Shown here: piece by piece, positions 35,362-43,996 of the stretch
How positions within the stretch are numbered: position 1 is the stretch's first letter
Layout: each line of letters starts with the position of its first letter
NCBI RefSeq assembly: GCF_001485535.1
Contig: NZ_BCMZ01000001.1
Coordinates: forward strand, 2,356,001-2,420,000
Direction of reading: 5' to 3'
Length of the DNA: 64,000 nt
Source: Halobacterium sp. CBA1132
GTDB lineage: Archaea > Halobacteriota > Halobacteria > Halobacteriales > Halobacteriaceae
Program-made: the position numbers and the translations under genes
Notes under the pieces: generated by a model
The model's database searches: none
What the model was told of the DNA's origin: nothing
The model's input: the letters and a program-made list of their open reading frames with translations, nothing else

Positions 35362-35527
35362 CGTCGAGCCTCCCGTGGCGACCGTCGATGTCGTCCAGCA
35401 CGTCCAGCGTCTTCCGGATGGACGCGCGCACGGCGTCGCTGCGGTTCACGAACTTGCCGTCGTCGCCGACGTGACCGTCGAGGTCCTCCAAGAGCTCCTC
35501 GGGAATCTCGACGCTTATCTTGGGCAT
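35351..35527 (-). CDS. Ribbon-helix-helix regulator coupled to the transporter
   Basis: A 58-residue protein with an N-terminal beta strand MPKISVEIPEELLEDL, then FVNRSDAVRASIRKTLDVLD, the ribbon-helix-helix pattern of NikR/CopG-type DNA-binding proteins. The C-terminal LDDIDGRHGRLDDAE is acidic and too short to be a ligand domain. Its end overlaps the transporter start by 11 nt. Two 11-bp direct repeats overlap its own start codon (35526-35547), suggesting that it represses itself and the transporter. The effector is unknown. Confidence 0.8.
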   Translation of the reverse strand: MPKISVEIPEELLEDLDGHVGDDGKFVNRSDAVRASIRKTLDVLDDIDGRHGRLDDAE

Positions 35528-35547
35528 ACCCCGAGAATACCCCGGGA
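35526..35547 (-). promoter_or_regulatory. Tandem operator candidate of the RHH-transporter operon
   Basis: ATACCCCGAGA (35526-35536) is followed directly by ATACCCCGGGA (35537-35547), one mismatch in 11, then ATATC. The array covers the RHH start codon and its immediate upstream region, below the AT-rich likely TATA element at about 35547-35556. RHH proteins often bind such short tandem sites. Confidence 0.5.
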
Positions 35548-35568
35548 ATATCTTAACTGTTTTCAGGC

Positions 35569-35634
<66 letters not shown>

Positions 35635-35703
35635 ATACAGCGCCGTCATCGTCTCACAAACACTCCGCGACGACCGGGCCACAGGCCCACATCAACCACA
35701 ACC

Positions 35704-35726
35704 CTTATTTACACAAGTTGTGTAAA
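35704..35726 (+). promoter_or_regulatory. Promoter and 19-bp perfect palindrome before the RHH-tnpB genes
   Basis: CTTATTTA is TATA-like about 27-30 nt before the GTG at 35734. It overlaps TTTACACAA-G-TTGTGTAAA (35708-35726), a perfect inverted repeat with 9-bp arms. A dimeric repressor bound here would block transcription of both genes; the RHH protein encoded next is the obvious candidate. Confidence 0.55.
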
Positions 35727-35733
35727 GTGTGGT

Positions 35734-35859
35734 GTGACAACGCGAAAGAACATCTCCATCCGTGACGACCAAGAGGAGTGGATTCAGGACAATCACCTGA
35801 ACCTTTCCTCGTTCGTCCAAGAAAAATTGGACGAACTTATCGAGGAACGAGAGTCATAG
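35734..35859 (+). CDS. 41-residue RHH-like protein encoded upstream of tnpB
   Basis: A short frame starting at GTG: TTRKNISIRDDQEEWIQD, then HLNLSSFVQEKLDELIEERES. The strand-helix-helix layout fits a minimal ribbon-helix-helix protein. Its stop TAG is immediately followed by the tnpB ATG, so the two are translated as a unit. Similar small genes precede IS1341-type tnpB genes in other haloarchaea, as far as I recall. With a perfect palindrome in its promoter, self-repression of the operon is a reasonable inference; no experiment is known to me. Confidence 0.7.
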   Translation: MTTRKNISIRDDQEEWIQDNHLNLSSFVQEKLDELIEERES

Positions 35860-37088
35860 ATGCACTACAACTACAAGTATCGACTCGACCCACCGGAAGC
35901 CCTCACGGAGACGCTTCTGCACCACGTCGATACTTGTAGACAACTGTATAACCACGTCCTCTACAAACTCAACGAGGCAGACGACATTCCAGCACGCTAC
36001 AAGGTACAGGGGACACTCCCCGACCTCAAATCGTGGTGGGACGACCTGACCGACGTTCACTCGAAGGTGTTGCAGATGGTCGTCAAGCGTGTCTACGACA
36101 ACCTCTCCACGCTCAAATCACAGAAGGAGAACGGACGCGCCGTGGGAATGCTCAAGTGGAAACCGCCTCGGGAGTATCGGTCCCTCACCTACAACCAGTC
36201 CGGCTTCAAACTCAAGAATACGAGTGGTCGGCCCGTGTTGTGGTTGAGCAAAATCGGTGAAATTCCGATTCACCTCCACCGAGACATCCCTGAGAACGCA
36301 ACCATCAAACAAGTCACGATCAAGCAAGAACCCACAGGTGAATGGTTCGCAACCTTCGGCATCGACGTGGACGAGGACACCCCGAGAAGCCAGAGACACC
36401 CGAGCGAGTCGTCGGGATTGACGTTGGTATCCTGAAGTATGCACATGATACGGACGGAACCGCTGTCGAGTCACCAGACTTCTCCGACGAGCGCGAACGG
36501 TTGGAACGTGCCCAACGGAAACTGTCGCGGAAAGAACACGGCTCGAACAACTGGGAAGAACAGCGCAAGACGGTTGCCCAACGTCACGCCGACCTGAAGC
36601 GGAAGCGGCGAGACTTCCTCCACAAGTTGTCGAACTACTACGGCCGAGAATACGATCTTGTGGCTGTCGAGGACTTGGACGCGAAGGGGCTGGTCGAACT
36701 CCCCGGCAACTCGCGGAACCGTGCAGGTGCGGCGTGGGGGACGTTCCTGCGAATGCTCGAATACAAGTGCGAACGCGAAGGAACACACTTCGTCGCCGTC
36801 AACCCCCGAGGTACAACCAAAGAGTGCGCGTCGTGCGGAACGGAGACTGACAAACCGCTGTGGGTGCGCGAGCATTCGTGTCCGTCGTGTGGGTTCGAGA
36901 CGGATAGAGACGCGAATGCGTCATGGAACATCCTTTCTCGCGGTCTCGAAGATGTAGGAGTGGGACACTCCGAATCAACGCCTGTGGAGACTGCGCTCCC
37001 TGCGGATGCACCTGTGTCTGCAAAGCGCGTCATGGAAACAGGAAGCCCCACCCTCAAGGAGCGAACCGCGTCAGCGGTGAGCGAGTAG
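35860..37088 (+). pseudogene. tnpB: TnpB RNA-guided nuclease, disrupted by one frameshift
   Basis: The first part (35860 to about 36380, HYNYKYRLDPPEALTETLL to FGIDVDEDTP) and the second part (36384-37088, EKPETPERVVGIDVGILKYA onward) are in different frames. Adding one C to the CCCC run at 36380-36383 would join them. All catalytic features survive downstream: RuvC Asp in GIDVG, Glu in VEDLD, Asp in DRDANAS, and the zinc ribbon ECASCG/HSCPSCG. TnpB proteins are RNA-guided DNA nucleases helping IS200/IS605 elements persist. The break may be real, a sequencing error in a homopolymer, or programmed slippage. The fused length, about 409 residues, is normal. Confidence 0.85.
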
Positions 37089-37098
37089 GGTGGGGTAG
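37046..37098 (+). ncRNA. IS right-end omega RNA / sotRNA scaffold
   Basis: The last 50 nt of tnpB and the IS end fold as an 8-bp stem CCCCACCC/GGGTGGGG enclosing CTCAAGGAG and the hairpin CCGC-GTCA-GCGG (37066-37077). TnpB guide RNAs derive from this position, and sense-overlapping transcripts from tnpB 3' ends are known in Halobacterium. The guide would be the flanking DNA past 37099, the 3' end of tatC2. Confidence 0.6.
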
Positions 37099-37099
37099 T

Positions 37100-39289
37100 T
37101 CACGCCGTTCGTGTCGACGCGCTCCCGCCGCCGCGCCGGCCGCCGAGCGTGACGACGGCGAGGATGCCGAGCCCGAGGAGGTACATCAGGGCGATGGGTA
37201 ACGCGACGAGCAGCATCGTGTAGAGGCTGTCCGGGGTCACGAGCGCGGCGAACGCGAACGAACTGATGACGGGGACGCGCCAGCGCCGCCGCATCGTCTG
37301 ATAGGAGACGATGCCGCCGGCGTGGAACAGCAGCATCGTCACGGGGATGTCGATGAGGATGCCGATGCCGACGGTCAGCAGGAACACCATCCACGCGAAC
37401 GTGCTGACGGTGTAGCTGATTATCATGCCGGCTTCGAGGGCGTCGTAGACGAGGAACGAGATGACCTCGGGCGCGACGAACGAGTACCCGAGGTAGCTGC
37501 CAACAGCGAGGCCGCCGGCAAGCCCGCCACCCCAGACGGCGATGACGCGACGGTCACCGGTCACCCAGCCGCGTTCCGAGAGCGCCGGCCACACGTAGTA
37601 GATGACGACGGGGAGCGTGCCGATGGCGGCCAACACCACGGAGATTTTCACTTGGAAGACGAGCGCCTCGACGGGGTGGAGCGTGATCGGCCACTCGCCG
37701 CCGGTCGCAATCGGCTGGAGGTCCTGCGGGATGCGCGCGATGAAGTTGTCCCGAAGCTCCCGGAACCCGCCGTAGTAGAGCCACCCGAACAGACCGACCA
37801 TCAGCGCCATGAACGTCCCGACGATGCGGAACGCCCGCGAGCGCAGGGAGTCGAAGACGAACCGGATGTCGTGGTAGTAGCCGCCGATGTCGTCCTCGGT
37901 GGTTTCCTCTTCGGTGAACGCGTCCATCATCCCCGCGGCCGTACTCTGGACGGTGTCGGAGTCCTCCTCGGCGGCTTCCGCGTCTTCGGCGGCTTCCTCG
38001 TCGAGTTCGGCGTGGACTTCGTCGAACCGGTCGAGGACCGCCTGCGCCTTCTCGTCGTCGTCGGCTTCGAGCGCGCGGTTGGCCGTCGAGAGCGCCTCGT
38101 CCTCGGTCAGGGACGCGAACGCCTCGGGGGGCGCGGCCCGAACGCCATCGGCATTGAGGTCGTCGAGGTCGATGTCGGCGGGGTCCTCCGGCCGGCCGAG
38201 GCCGGACGCCGCGACCTGCTGGGCGGCGCGGTCGATGGCGACGTACGTGTAGTACAGCACCGCCGCAGTGAGCGCGACAACGGCGAACACGGCGCCCAAC
38301 AGCAGGTAGCCGGTCGCGGGGTCGACGCCGAGCGCCTCGCTCACGGTCGGCACGCGAACCCCCGACCCGATGAACGCGAGGCCGTCGTTGAACGCCGCGA
38401 TGCCGCCGTACTGGCCGAACGCGTAGCCGCCCGCGAATCCGAGCACGCCGAGGCCGAGCACGCGGTTCCAGTGCTCGCGGAACACGCCGCGGACGTCGAC
38501 GTGCTCGCGGCCGCGCTTCATCGTCACGACGATTTTCGCGCAGTACAGCGAGAGCCCGTAGAGGAGGATGAGCGGGGACGCCCACAGAATCTGGGTGAAC
38601 GGGTCCGGCGGCGAGAAGAACGCGCCGAACGCGAAGATGCCGACGACGGCGTACTTCCACTTGTCGCGGAACGTCTCGTAGGGGATGATGCCGGAGTACG
38701 AAAACGCCGAAACCGCGAGCGGGAGTTGCGCGGCGATAGCGAAGGAGAGCGCCAAGAAGAGGATGAACTCCGTCCACTTCACGATGGAGTACTTCGGCGC
38801 GAGCCCCGCGCCGACGGCGTTGCCCGCGAGGAAGTCGAACATCAGCGGGAAGAACAGGAAGTAGGCGTACGCGACGCCGGCGGACGCCAGCCCGATACAG
38901 ACGACCACGACGAGCGCGACGTTGCGCCGGGAGACGGAGACGTCGGGGATGATGTCGCGCTCGACGAGCGGCTCGCGGGCGTGATAGAGGAGGACTGGGA
39001 GCGCGCACACGACGCCCGTGAACAGGCCGATTTTCACCTGCATCAGGATGACGTCGAACGGCGTCTGCGCGATGACGTTGGCCGCCTCCACGAGGAGGTC
39101 GGTTTCGAGTTGCGGCCAGATGTACAGCCGCATCGCCATGATACCGCCGATGAGGCCGACGACGAACGCGATGAAGACGTGCTGGAGCTTCGACTGGGCG
39201 GTCCGCAGCATCACGCCGAGGGTCTGCCGGCCGGACTCGATGGTGCGGGCCGTACTGGGATTTATCGGGCCCGAGCCGGAGCTACTCAT
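37100..39289 (-). CDS. tatC2: Double-domain Tat translocase subunit TatC
   Basis: A 729-residue membrane protein with two TatC units fused: unit one at about residues 25-270, a hydrophobic linker with two further helices, an acidic cytosolic stretch of about 120 residues, and unit two at about 485-720. Each unit has six predicted helices. TatC recognises twin-arginine signal peptides and exports folded proteins, the main secretion route in haloarchaea. Tandem TatC proteins of this kind (TatCt/TatC2) are known only from haloarchaea. The stop TGA (37100-37102) touches the IS right end, so the insertion spared the gene. Confidence 0.95.
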   Translation of the reverse strand: MSSSGSGPINPSTARTIESGRQTLGVMLRTAQSKLQHVFIAFVVGLIGGIMAMRLYIWPQLETDLLVEAANVIAQTPFDVILMQVKIGLFTGVVCALPVLLYHAREPLVERDIIPDVSVSRRNVALVVVVCIGLASAGVAYAYFLFFPLMFDFLAGNAVGAGLAPKYSIVKWTEFILFLALSFAIAAQLPLAVSAFSYSGIIPYETFRDKWKYAVVGIFAFGAFFSPPDPFTQILWASPLILLYGLSLYCAKIVVTMKRGREHVDVRGVFREHWNRVLGLGVLGFAGGYAFGQYGGIAAFNDGLAFIGSGVRVPTVSEALGVDPATGYLLLGAVFAVVALTAAVLYYTYVAIDRAAQQVAASGLGRPEDPADIDLDDLNADGVRAAPPEAFASLTEDEALSTANRALEADDDEKAQAVLDRFDEVHAELDEEAAEDAEAAEEDSDTVQSTAAGMMDAFTEEETTEDDIGGYYHDIRFVFDSLRSRAFRIVGTFMALMVGLFGWLYYGGFRELRDNFIARIPQDLQPIATGGEWPITLHPVEALVFQVKISVVLAAIGTLPVVIYYVWPALSERGWVTGDRRVIAVWGGGLAGGLAVGSYLGYSFVAPEVISFLVYDALEAGMIISYTVSTFAWMVFLLTVGIGILIDIPVTMLLFHAGGIVSYQTMRRRWRVPVISSFAFAALVTPDSLYTMLLVALPIALMYLLGLGILAVVTLGGRRGGGSASTRTA

Positions 39290-39310
39290 TGCGTCCGGCT
39301 AACCCACTCG

Positions 39311-39354
39311 GAATTATCAATCTTCCCGTCCGTACCCAAAAGAAAGCCTATAAC
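39311..39354. promoter_or_regulatory. Shared divergent promoter region of tatC2 and tatC1
   Basis: GAATTATCAA (39311-39320) is TATA-like on the minus strand about 27 nt before the tatC2 ATG (39289). CCTATAAC (39347-39354) is TATA-like on the plus strand about 30 nt before the tatC1 ATG (39382). Only 92 bp separate the two starts, so their transcription is probably linked. Confidence 0.6.
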
Positions 39355-39381
39355 GCCCCCGTCGCCAAAGCACGGACACGA

Positions 39382-40542
39382 ATGGCCGAGGAACCGAACG
39401 GCGGGCGCGACCGCGACCACGACTGGGAGACGCTCGCGCCAGCCGTTCGTCGCGTCGACGGCGACAGCGGCCGCAGCGAGTGGGACGACCTCTCGTCGGC
39501 GGTCAGTCGCGTCGACGACGCCCAGAGCGGGCCGCTCACCAGAGTCACCCGAGACGACGAGTGGCGCGACCTCACGCCCGCCGTCGAACGCGTCGAAGCG
39601 GACGACGACGGCGACGAGTGGGACTGGGACGAGGACGCCATCGCCGCGGGCGACGACAAGAGCGCCGACCCCGCGTCGGACGGCGAACCCGAGTTGCTCG
39701 CCGACGAGGAACACCAAGCCGACGAACCCGACGAGGACGCCGCGCTCGACCCGCGAGAGAACTCCGTCGTCGACGCCGAGGACAACCCGGCGCCGCCGGA
39801 CGACGCCATCGGCCTCGAAGCGCCCGAATCCGACGTCGAAGAGCCGCTGGCCGTCCACGTCGAGGAGATGGTCAAACGGCTCGCCATCGTCATCGCCATC
39901 GCCGCGCTCGTCAGCGTCGTCGTCTTCCCGCTCACCGAGGAACTCGTCACCACCATCTGGAACTATGTCCTCCCCGGCGGCGAAGCAGTCGACCCCCGGC
40001 TCTACCAGCCCCTCGAACTCGTCATCACGCAAGTGAAAGTCGCGAGCCTCGCGGGACTGGTCATCGCGTTACCCGTGTTCGTCTACGAGTCCTACGCGTT
40101 CATGCGCCCCGGCCTCTACCAGCACGAACGCCGCTACTACCTCGCCGCCGTCCCAACCAGCCTCGTGCTCGCAGTGCTGGGCGTCGCGTTCGCGTACCTC
40201 CTCGTGCTCCCGTACACGATGGACTACTTCCAAGGGTACACCCAACCCACCGCGGACGTCGCGTTCGCGCTCGGCTCAACGTTCAACCTCATCCTCATGG
40301 TGATGGGGTATCTGGCAATCGTCTTCCAGATTCCGCTGTTCATCATGCTCGCCATCATGCTCGGGGTCACCACCCGGCAGTGGCTCGAAGACCGCCGCCT
40401 CCTGTTCTGGGCGGCGTTCGCTGGCATCTCGTTCACGTTCGGCGCCATCGACCCCACGGGCGTCGTCCCCATCATCGTCGCGCTCACGATGATCGCCCTG
40501 TTCGAAGGCACGCTCGCGCTGCTCCGATGGACGGGCAACTAA
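39382..40542 (+). CDS. tatC1: Single-domain TatC with long acidic N-terminus
   Basis: A 386-residue Tat translocase subunit. Residues 1-160 are a hydrophilic, highly acidic cytosolic extension containing three short related motifs (WETLAPAVRRVDGD, WDDLSSAVSRVDDA, WRDLTPAVERVEAD). The C-terminal 220 residues are the canonical six-helix TatC domain (VEEMVKRLAIVIAIAAL, LELVITQVKVASLAGLVIALPVFVYESYAFMRPGL). The triplicated W-x-x-L-x-x-A-V motif is a possible docking peptide. It is divergent from tatC2. R1 copy 3 starts right after the TAA stop. Confidence 0.94.
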   Translation: MAEEPNGGRDRDHDWETLAPAVRRVDGDSGRSEWDDLSSAVSRVDDAQSGPLTRVTRDDEWRDLTPAVERVEADDDGDEWDWDEDAIAAGDDKSADPASDGEPELLADEEHQADEPDEDAALDPRENSVVDAEDNPAPPDDAIGLEAPESDVEEPLAVHVEEMVKRLAIVIAIAALVSVVVFPLTEELVTTIWNYVLPGGEAVDPRLYQPLELVITQVKVASLAGLVIALPVFVYESYAFMRPGLYQHERRYYLAAVPTSLVLAVLGVAFAYLLVLPYTMDYFQGYTQPTADVAFALGSTFNLILMVMGYLAIVFQIPLFIMLAIMLGVTTRQWLEDRRLLFWAAFAGISFTFGAIDPTGVVPIIVALTMIALFEGTLALLRWTGN

Positions 40543-40727
40543 ACGCACTTTTTGCTGCGCGAGCGGTGCTCTGCACCGCTCGCTGGCAAAAACTTGCGGA
40601 AAAAGCCAGCGTCACCCCCTCAGCCGCGCAGAGCGCGGCTTCGAGGGTTCCTCGGCCGCCGCTCCCTACGGTCGCGGCGTGAACCGCGCCCCTCGGGTTC
40701 TGTCGAACCACTCGGGACGCGGATGCT
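40543..40727 (+). repeat. R1 structured repeat, copy 3 (after tatC1)
   Basis: A 185-bp element beginning ACGCACTTTTT after the tatC1 TAA and ending CGGATGCT. Hairpin I is a different sequence, CGAGCGGTGC-TCT-GCACCGCTCG, with a longer stem. The invariant core is at 40587-40606, hairpin II has arms GCCGC/GCGGC, and hairpin III is GGTTC/GAACC in place of GGTCC/GGACC. Confidence 0.75.
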
Positions 40728-40783
40728 CGTCCGTCGGATTTCGCGTAAGACCTTATTACGTGTGAGCCACGTACCCCACGGCG

Positions 40784-42784
40784 ATGGACTTGGAGGGGAT
40801 TCCGGGCGTGGGCGCGAAGACCGCGGAGTCGCTGCGGTCGCTCGACGAACCCGAAGACGCACTACGGCGTGGGGACGTGGCGGCGGTCGCTCGCGCGCCC
40901 GGAGTCAGCGACGGACGGGCCGCGCGCATCGTTCGCGGCGCGATTCGCGCGCGCCACGACGACTCGGGCGGCTTCCTGGCGACGGACCGCGCGGGCGAAG
41001 TGTACGACCGCGTGCTCGCGCTGCTGCAGGAGCGCGCGGTCACCGACTACGCGAGCCAGCGGCTGCGCACGTTCTACCCGAGCGCGGTCGACTCGCGCAT
41101 CGCGGAGGTCAACGAGTTCGCGACTGACGCGATGGTCCGCGACCCCGACCCCGCGGTGTTGGACGGGCTGGCGGGCGTCGAGCCGCTGTCGAAGCCCGAC
41201 GGGCTGTCGGTCCGAGACCGCTGTCTAGCGACGACGGACGCGGAGACGTACAGCGAGGCGCGGGACGCGTTCCCGGAGTTGTCGGTGGAGGTCGTCGAGG
41301 ACGCCCGCGGGCTGGCGGACCTCGCGCGCGGCTACTCGACGGTCGTGGCGCTCGACGAGGCGTTCACGGGCGTGGAGGTCGAGGGCGACGTGCGCGTCGA
41401 ACCCGACGCCATCGAGCGCCCGGAGGAAGTCGTCCCCGAGCGCGTGCTGTCCTTCTTCGCGACGAACCGCGACCGCATTCGGGCGGCCGTCGCGGTCCAC
41501 GAGGCCGCCGGCCTCGAAACGGATGTGGACCTCGACGAACTGGACGACGCGCTCGCGCAACTGGACTCGGAGGGGTCGGTGGCGGGCGACGACGAACTCG
41601 ACCGGCTGTCGACGGCGGTCGACGACCTGGACGCCGCGGTGTCGACGGCGGAGTCAGTGGCCAACGACCACCTGCGGGAGGTCATCCAAGAGCAGGACGT
41701 CACCATCGAGGGGTCGGACCTCCTGAGCCTCGTGGAGCGCGGCGCGGGCGTGGACAGCCTGCTCTCGCGGGAACTCGCGGACGAGTACGCCGACGCCGTC
41801 GACGCCGCGCGCGACCACCTCGTGGACGCGCTGGCCCTGCGCGACGGCGAGGCGAGCATCGCCGAGCAGGCGTTCGGAGACTCGCCGACGTTCCCCGTCG
41901 ACCACGACCCAGAAGCGGTGTCGCGGCTCCGCGAGGAACTCACGGCGTCCCGGGACCGCCGGAGCGCCGAGCGCAAGCGCGAACTCGCGGCGACGCTGGC
42001 GGACCTCCGGGAGCCCACTCGGGGCCTCGTCGAGCGCGCGCTCGAACTGGACGTGGAGTTGGCCGTCGCGCGATTCGCCGACGACTTCGACTGCGTGCTC
42101 GCCGAGCGCGGCGGCCGCGGGTTCGACATCGAAGGCGGGCGGTCGCCGATTCTGGACGTCGCCTTCGAGGACGTCGAGCCCGTGGACTACGGCGTCGACG
42201 GCGTGGCGCTGCTCTCCGGCGTGAACTCCGGCGGGAAGACGAGCACGCTCGACCTCGTAGCGGTCGTGGTCGTGCTCGCGCACATGGGACTCCCGGTGCC
42301 CGCGGAGTCCGCCAGAGTGCCCGAGGTCGAGGAACTGCACTACTACGCGAAGTCACAGGGGACGCTCGACGCGGGCGCGTTCGAGGCGACACTGCGAGAC
42401 TTCGCGGGACTCACCGAGGGCGCGGCGCGGAAACTCGTACTCGTGGACGAACTCGAATCCATCACCGAGCCGGGCGCCTCCGCAAAAATCGTGGCGGGCA
42501 TCCTCGAAGAACTCCACGAAGCGGGCGCGTCGGGCGTGTTCGTCTCCCACCTCGCGGGCGAAATCCGCGACCAGTGTGGGTTCGACGTGACCGTCGACGG
42601 CATCCGCGCTCGCGGGCTGGAGGACGGCGAACTGGTCGTCGAGCGCTCCCCGGTCAAGAACCACCTCGCGCGCTCGACGCCCGAACTCATCGTGGAGAAG
42701 TTGGCCACGGAGGGCGACGGGACGGAAGGCGGCGACGGCGCGTCCGCGGGGTCGTTCTACGACCGGCTGCTCGGGAAGTTCTGA
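40784..42784 (+). CDS. MutS-family ATPase with N-terminal helix-hairpin-helix
   Basis: A 666-residue protein. An HhH-type N-terminus (LEGIPGVGAKTAESLRSL, APGVSDGRAARIVRG) is followed by a long helical lever/clamp region. The C-terminal MutS ATPase has Walker A SGVNSGGKTSTLD near 478 and Walker B LVLVDELESI near 552. It lacks the MutS mismatch-recognition domain with its Phe-x-Glu motif, so it belongs to the haloarchaeal MutS5-like or MutS2-related group rather than classical mismatch repair. Likely substrates are branched DNA or recombination intermediates (inference). No Smr nuclease domain is seen. Confidence 0.85.
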   Translation: MDLEGIPGVGAKTAESLRSLDEPEDALRRGDVAAVARAPGVSDGRAARIVRGAIRARHDDSGGFLATDRAGEVYDRVLALLQERAVTDYASQRLRTFYPSAVDSRIAEVNEFATDAMVRDPDPAVLDGLAGVEPLSKPDGLSVRDRCLATTDAETYSEARDAFPELSVEVVEDARGLADLARGYSTVVALDEAFTGVEVEGDVRVEPDAIERPEEVVPERVLSFFATNRDRIRAAVAVHEAAGLETDVDLDELDDALAQLDSEGSVAGDDELDRLSTAVDDLDAAVSTAESVANDHLREVIQEQDVTIEGSDLLSLVERGAGVDSLLSRELADEYADAVDAARDHLVDALALRDGEASIAEQAFGDSPTFPVDHDPEAVSRLREELTASRDRRSAERKRELAATLADLREPTRGLVERALELDVELAVARFADDFDCVLAERGGRGFDIEGGRSPILDVAFEDVEPVDYGVDGVALLSGVNSGGKTSTLDLVAVVVVLAHMGLPVPAESARVPEVEELHYYAKSQGTLDAGAFEATLRDFAGLTEGAARKLVLVDELESITEPGASAKIVAGILEELHEAGASGVFVSHLAGEIRDQCGFDVTVDGIRARGLEDGELVVERSPVKNHLARSTPELIVEKLATEGDGTEGGDGASAGSFYDRLLGKF

Positions 42785-42871
42785 CGCGATTTTGGCTCGT
42801 CGCCGGCTCTCGGCGGCGAATGCCGGTTCTGTGGCGAAGGGTTAAGTGGGTTCGCGAGCGTGGTGAAAGTG

Positions 42872-43996
42872 ATGAGCGACGACCCCGAGGAGGGGATGCT
42901 GGGGTGGGACGAGTCCGTGTTCCGGGACGAACACGTCTTCGAAATCGACTACGTCCCGGAGGTGTTCCAGCACCGCGAGTCCGAACTCCAGACGCTGCAG
43001 TACGCGCTCCGGCCGGCGGTCCGCGGGAACCGCCCGCTGAACGTGATGGTCCGGGGGCCGCCCGGCACCGGGAAGACGACCGCGGTCCAGAAGCTGTTCG
43101 GGGAGCTCGGCGGCCAGCACGGCGTCCGCACGGTGCGCGTGAACTGCCAAGTGGACTCCACGCGGTACGCGGTGTTCTCCCGCATCTTCGAGGAGATATT
43201 CGACTACGAGCCGCCCTCCTCCGGCATCTCGTTCAAGAAGCTGTTCGGGCAGGTCGCCGAGCGCATCGCCGACGACGAGGAGGTGCTGGTGGTGGCGCTG
43301 GACGACGTGAACTACCTGTTCTACGAGGACGAAGCCTCCGACACACTCTATTCGCTGTTGCGCGCCCACGAGACGCACTCGGGCGCGAAAGTCGGCGTCA
43401 TCGTGGTGTCCTCGGACCTCGACCTCGACGTCATCGAGAACCTCGACGGCCGCGTGCAGTCCGTGTTCCGGCCCGAAGAGGCGTACTTCCCGGCGTACGA
43501 CCGCGGCGAAATCGCGGACATTCTCGGGGACCGCGTGGACGTCGGGTTCCGCGAGGACGCAGTGCCGACGACGGTGCTGGACCGCGTCGCGGAGCTCACG
43601 GACGAGGCGGGCGACCTCCGCGTTGGCATCGACTTGCTGCGGCGCGCGGGCCTGCACGCCGAGTCGCGCGCGAGCACGACCGTCGAACTGGAGGACGTCG
43701 AAGCGGTCTCCGAGGAGGCGAAGAACATTCACCTCTCGCGGAGCCTGCGCGCGCTCTCCGAGACCGAGCGCGCGCTCGTGGAGACGGTCGCGGACTGCGA
43801 CGGCGAGCAGGCGGGCGACGTCTACGACGCGTTCAACGACCGCACCGACCTCGGGTACACGCGGTACACGGAAATCGTGAACAAGCTCGACAAGCTCGGA
43901 CTCATCGACGCGGAGTACGAGCAACTGGACGGGCGCGGGCGCTCGCGGACGCTGCGGCTCACCCACGACCCGGACGCTGTCAAGGAACAACTGTAA
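42872..43996 (+). CDS. Orc1/Cdc6-family AAA+ protein
   Basis: A 374-residue archaeal initiator-type AAA+ ATPase. Walker A is VRGPPGTGKTTAVQ (near 60-70) and Walker B LVVALDDVNYLF (near 139). The C-terminal 90 residues form a winged helix (LSETERALVETVADCDG to RTLRLTHDP). Haloarchaea carry many Orc1/Cdc6 paralogues, some bound to origins and others not. I looked for origin-recognition-box-like repeats in the 87 bp upstream and the surrounding gaps and saw none. The ATG at 42872 (MSDDPEEGMLGWDESVF) is chosen; GGGTTAAGTG about 33 nt upstream is the promoter candidate. Confidence 0.88.
   Translation: MSDDPEEGMLGWDESVFRDEHVFEIDYVPEVFQHRESELQTLQYALRPAVRGNRPLNVMVRGPPGTGKTTAVQKLFGELGGQHGVRTVRVNCQVDSTRYAVFSRIFEEIFDYEPPSSGISFKKLFGQVAERIADDEEVLVVALDDVNYLFYEDEASDTLYSLLRAHETHSGAKVGVIVVSSDLDLDVIENLDGRVQSVFRPEEAYFPAYDRGEIADILGDRVDVGFREDAVPTTVLDRVAELTDEAGDLRVGIDLLRRAGLHAESRASTTVELEDVEAVSEEAKNIHLSRSLRALSETERALVETVADCDGEQAGDVYDAFNDRTDLGYTRYTEIVNKLDKLGLIDAEYEQLDGRGRSRTLRLTHDPDAVKEQL

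Larger units (their letters stand above)
35675..37099 (+). mobile_element. IS1341-type insertion sequence (IS200/IS605 family, tnpB only)
   Basis: A transposon of about 1.4 kb carrying a short RHH gene and tnpB but no tnpA. GC content is visibly lower than in the surroundings. The left end is uncertain; a hairpin GGGCC-ACA-GGCCC at 35676-35688 is a plausible left-end structure. The right end lies near GTAGTTCAC at 37095-37103, against the tatC2 stop codon. Without tnpA it would need TnpA from elsewhere to move. Confidence 0.75.

Noticed and set aside
35860-36435. Two separate genes instead of one broken tnpB
   Set aside because: The first frame has only the N-terminal half and the second lacks its own plausible start; one base joins them into a normal TnpB.
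42785-42871. Replication origin beside the Orc1/Cdc6 gene
   Set aside because: The gap is short and shows no origin-box-like inverted repeats or AT-rich unwinding region.
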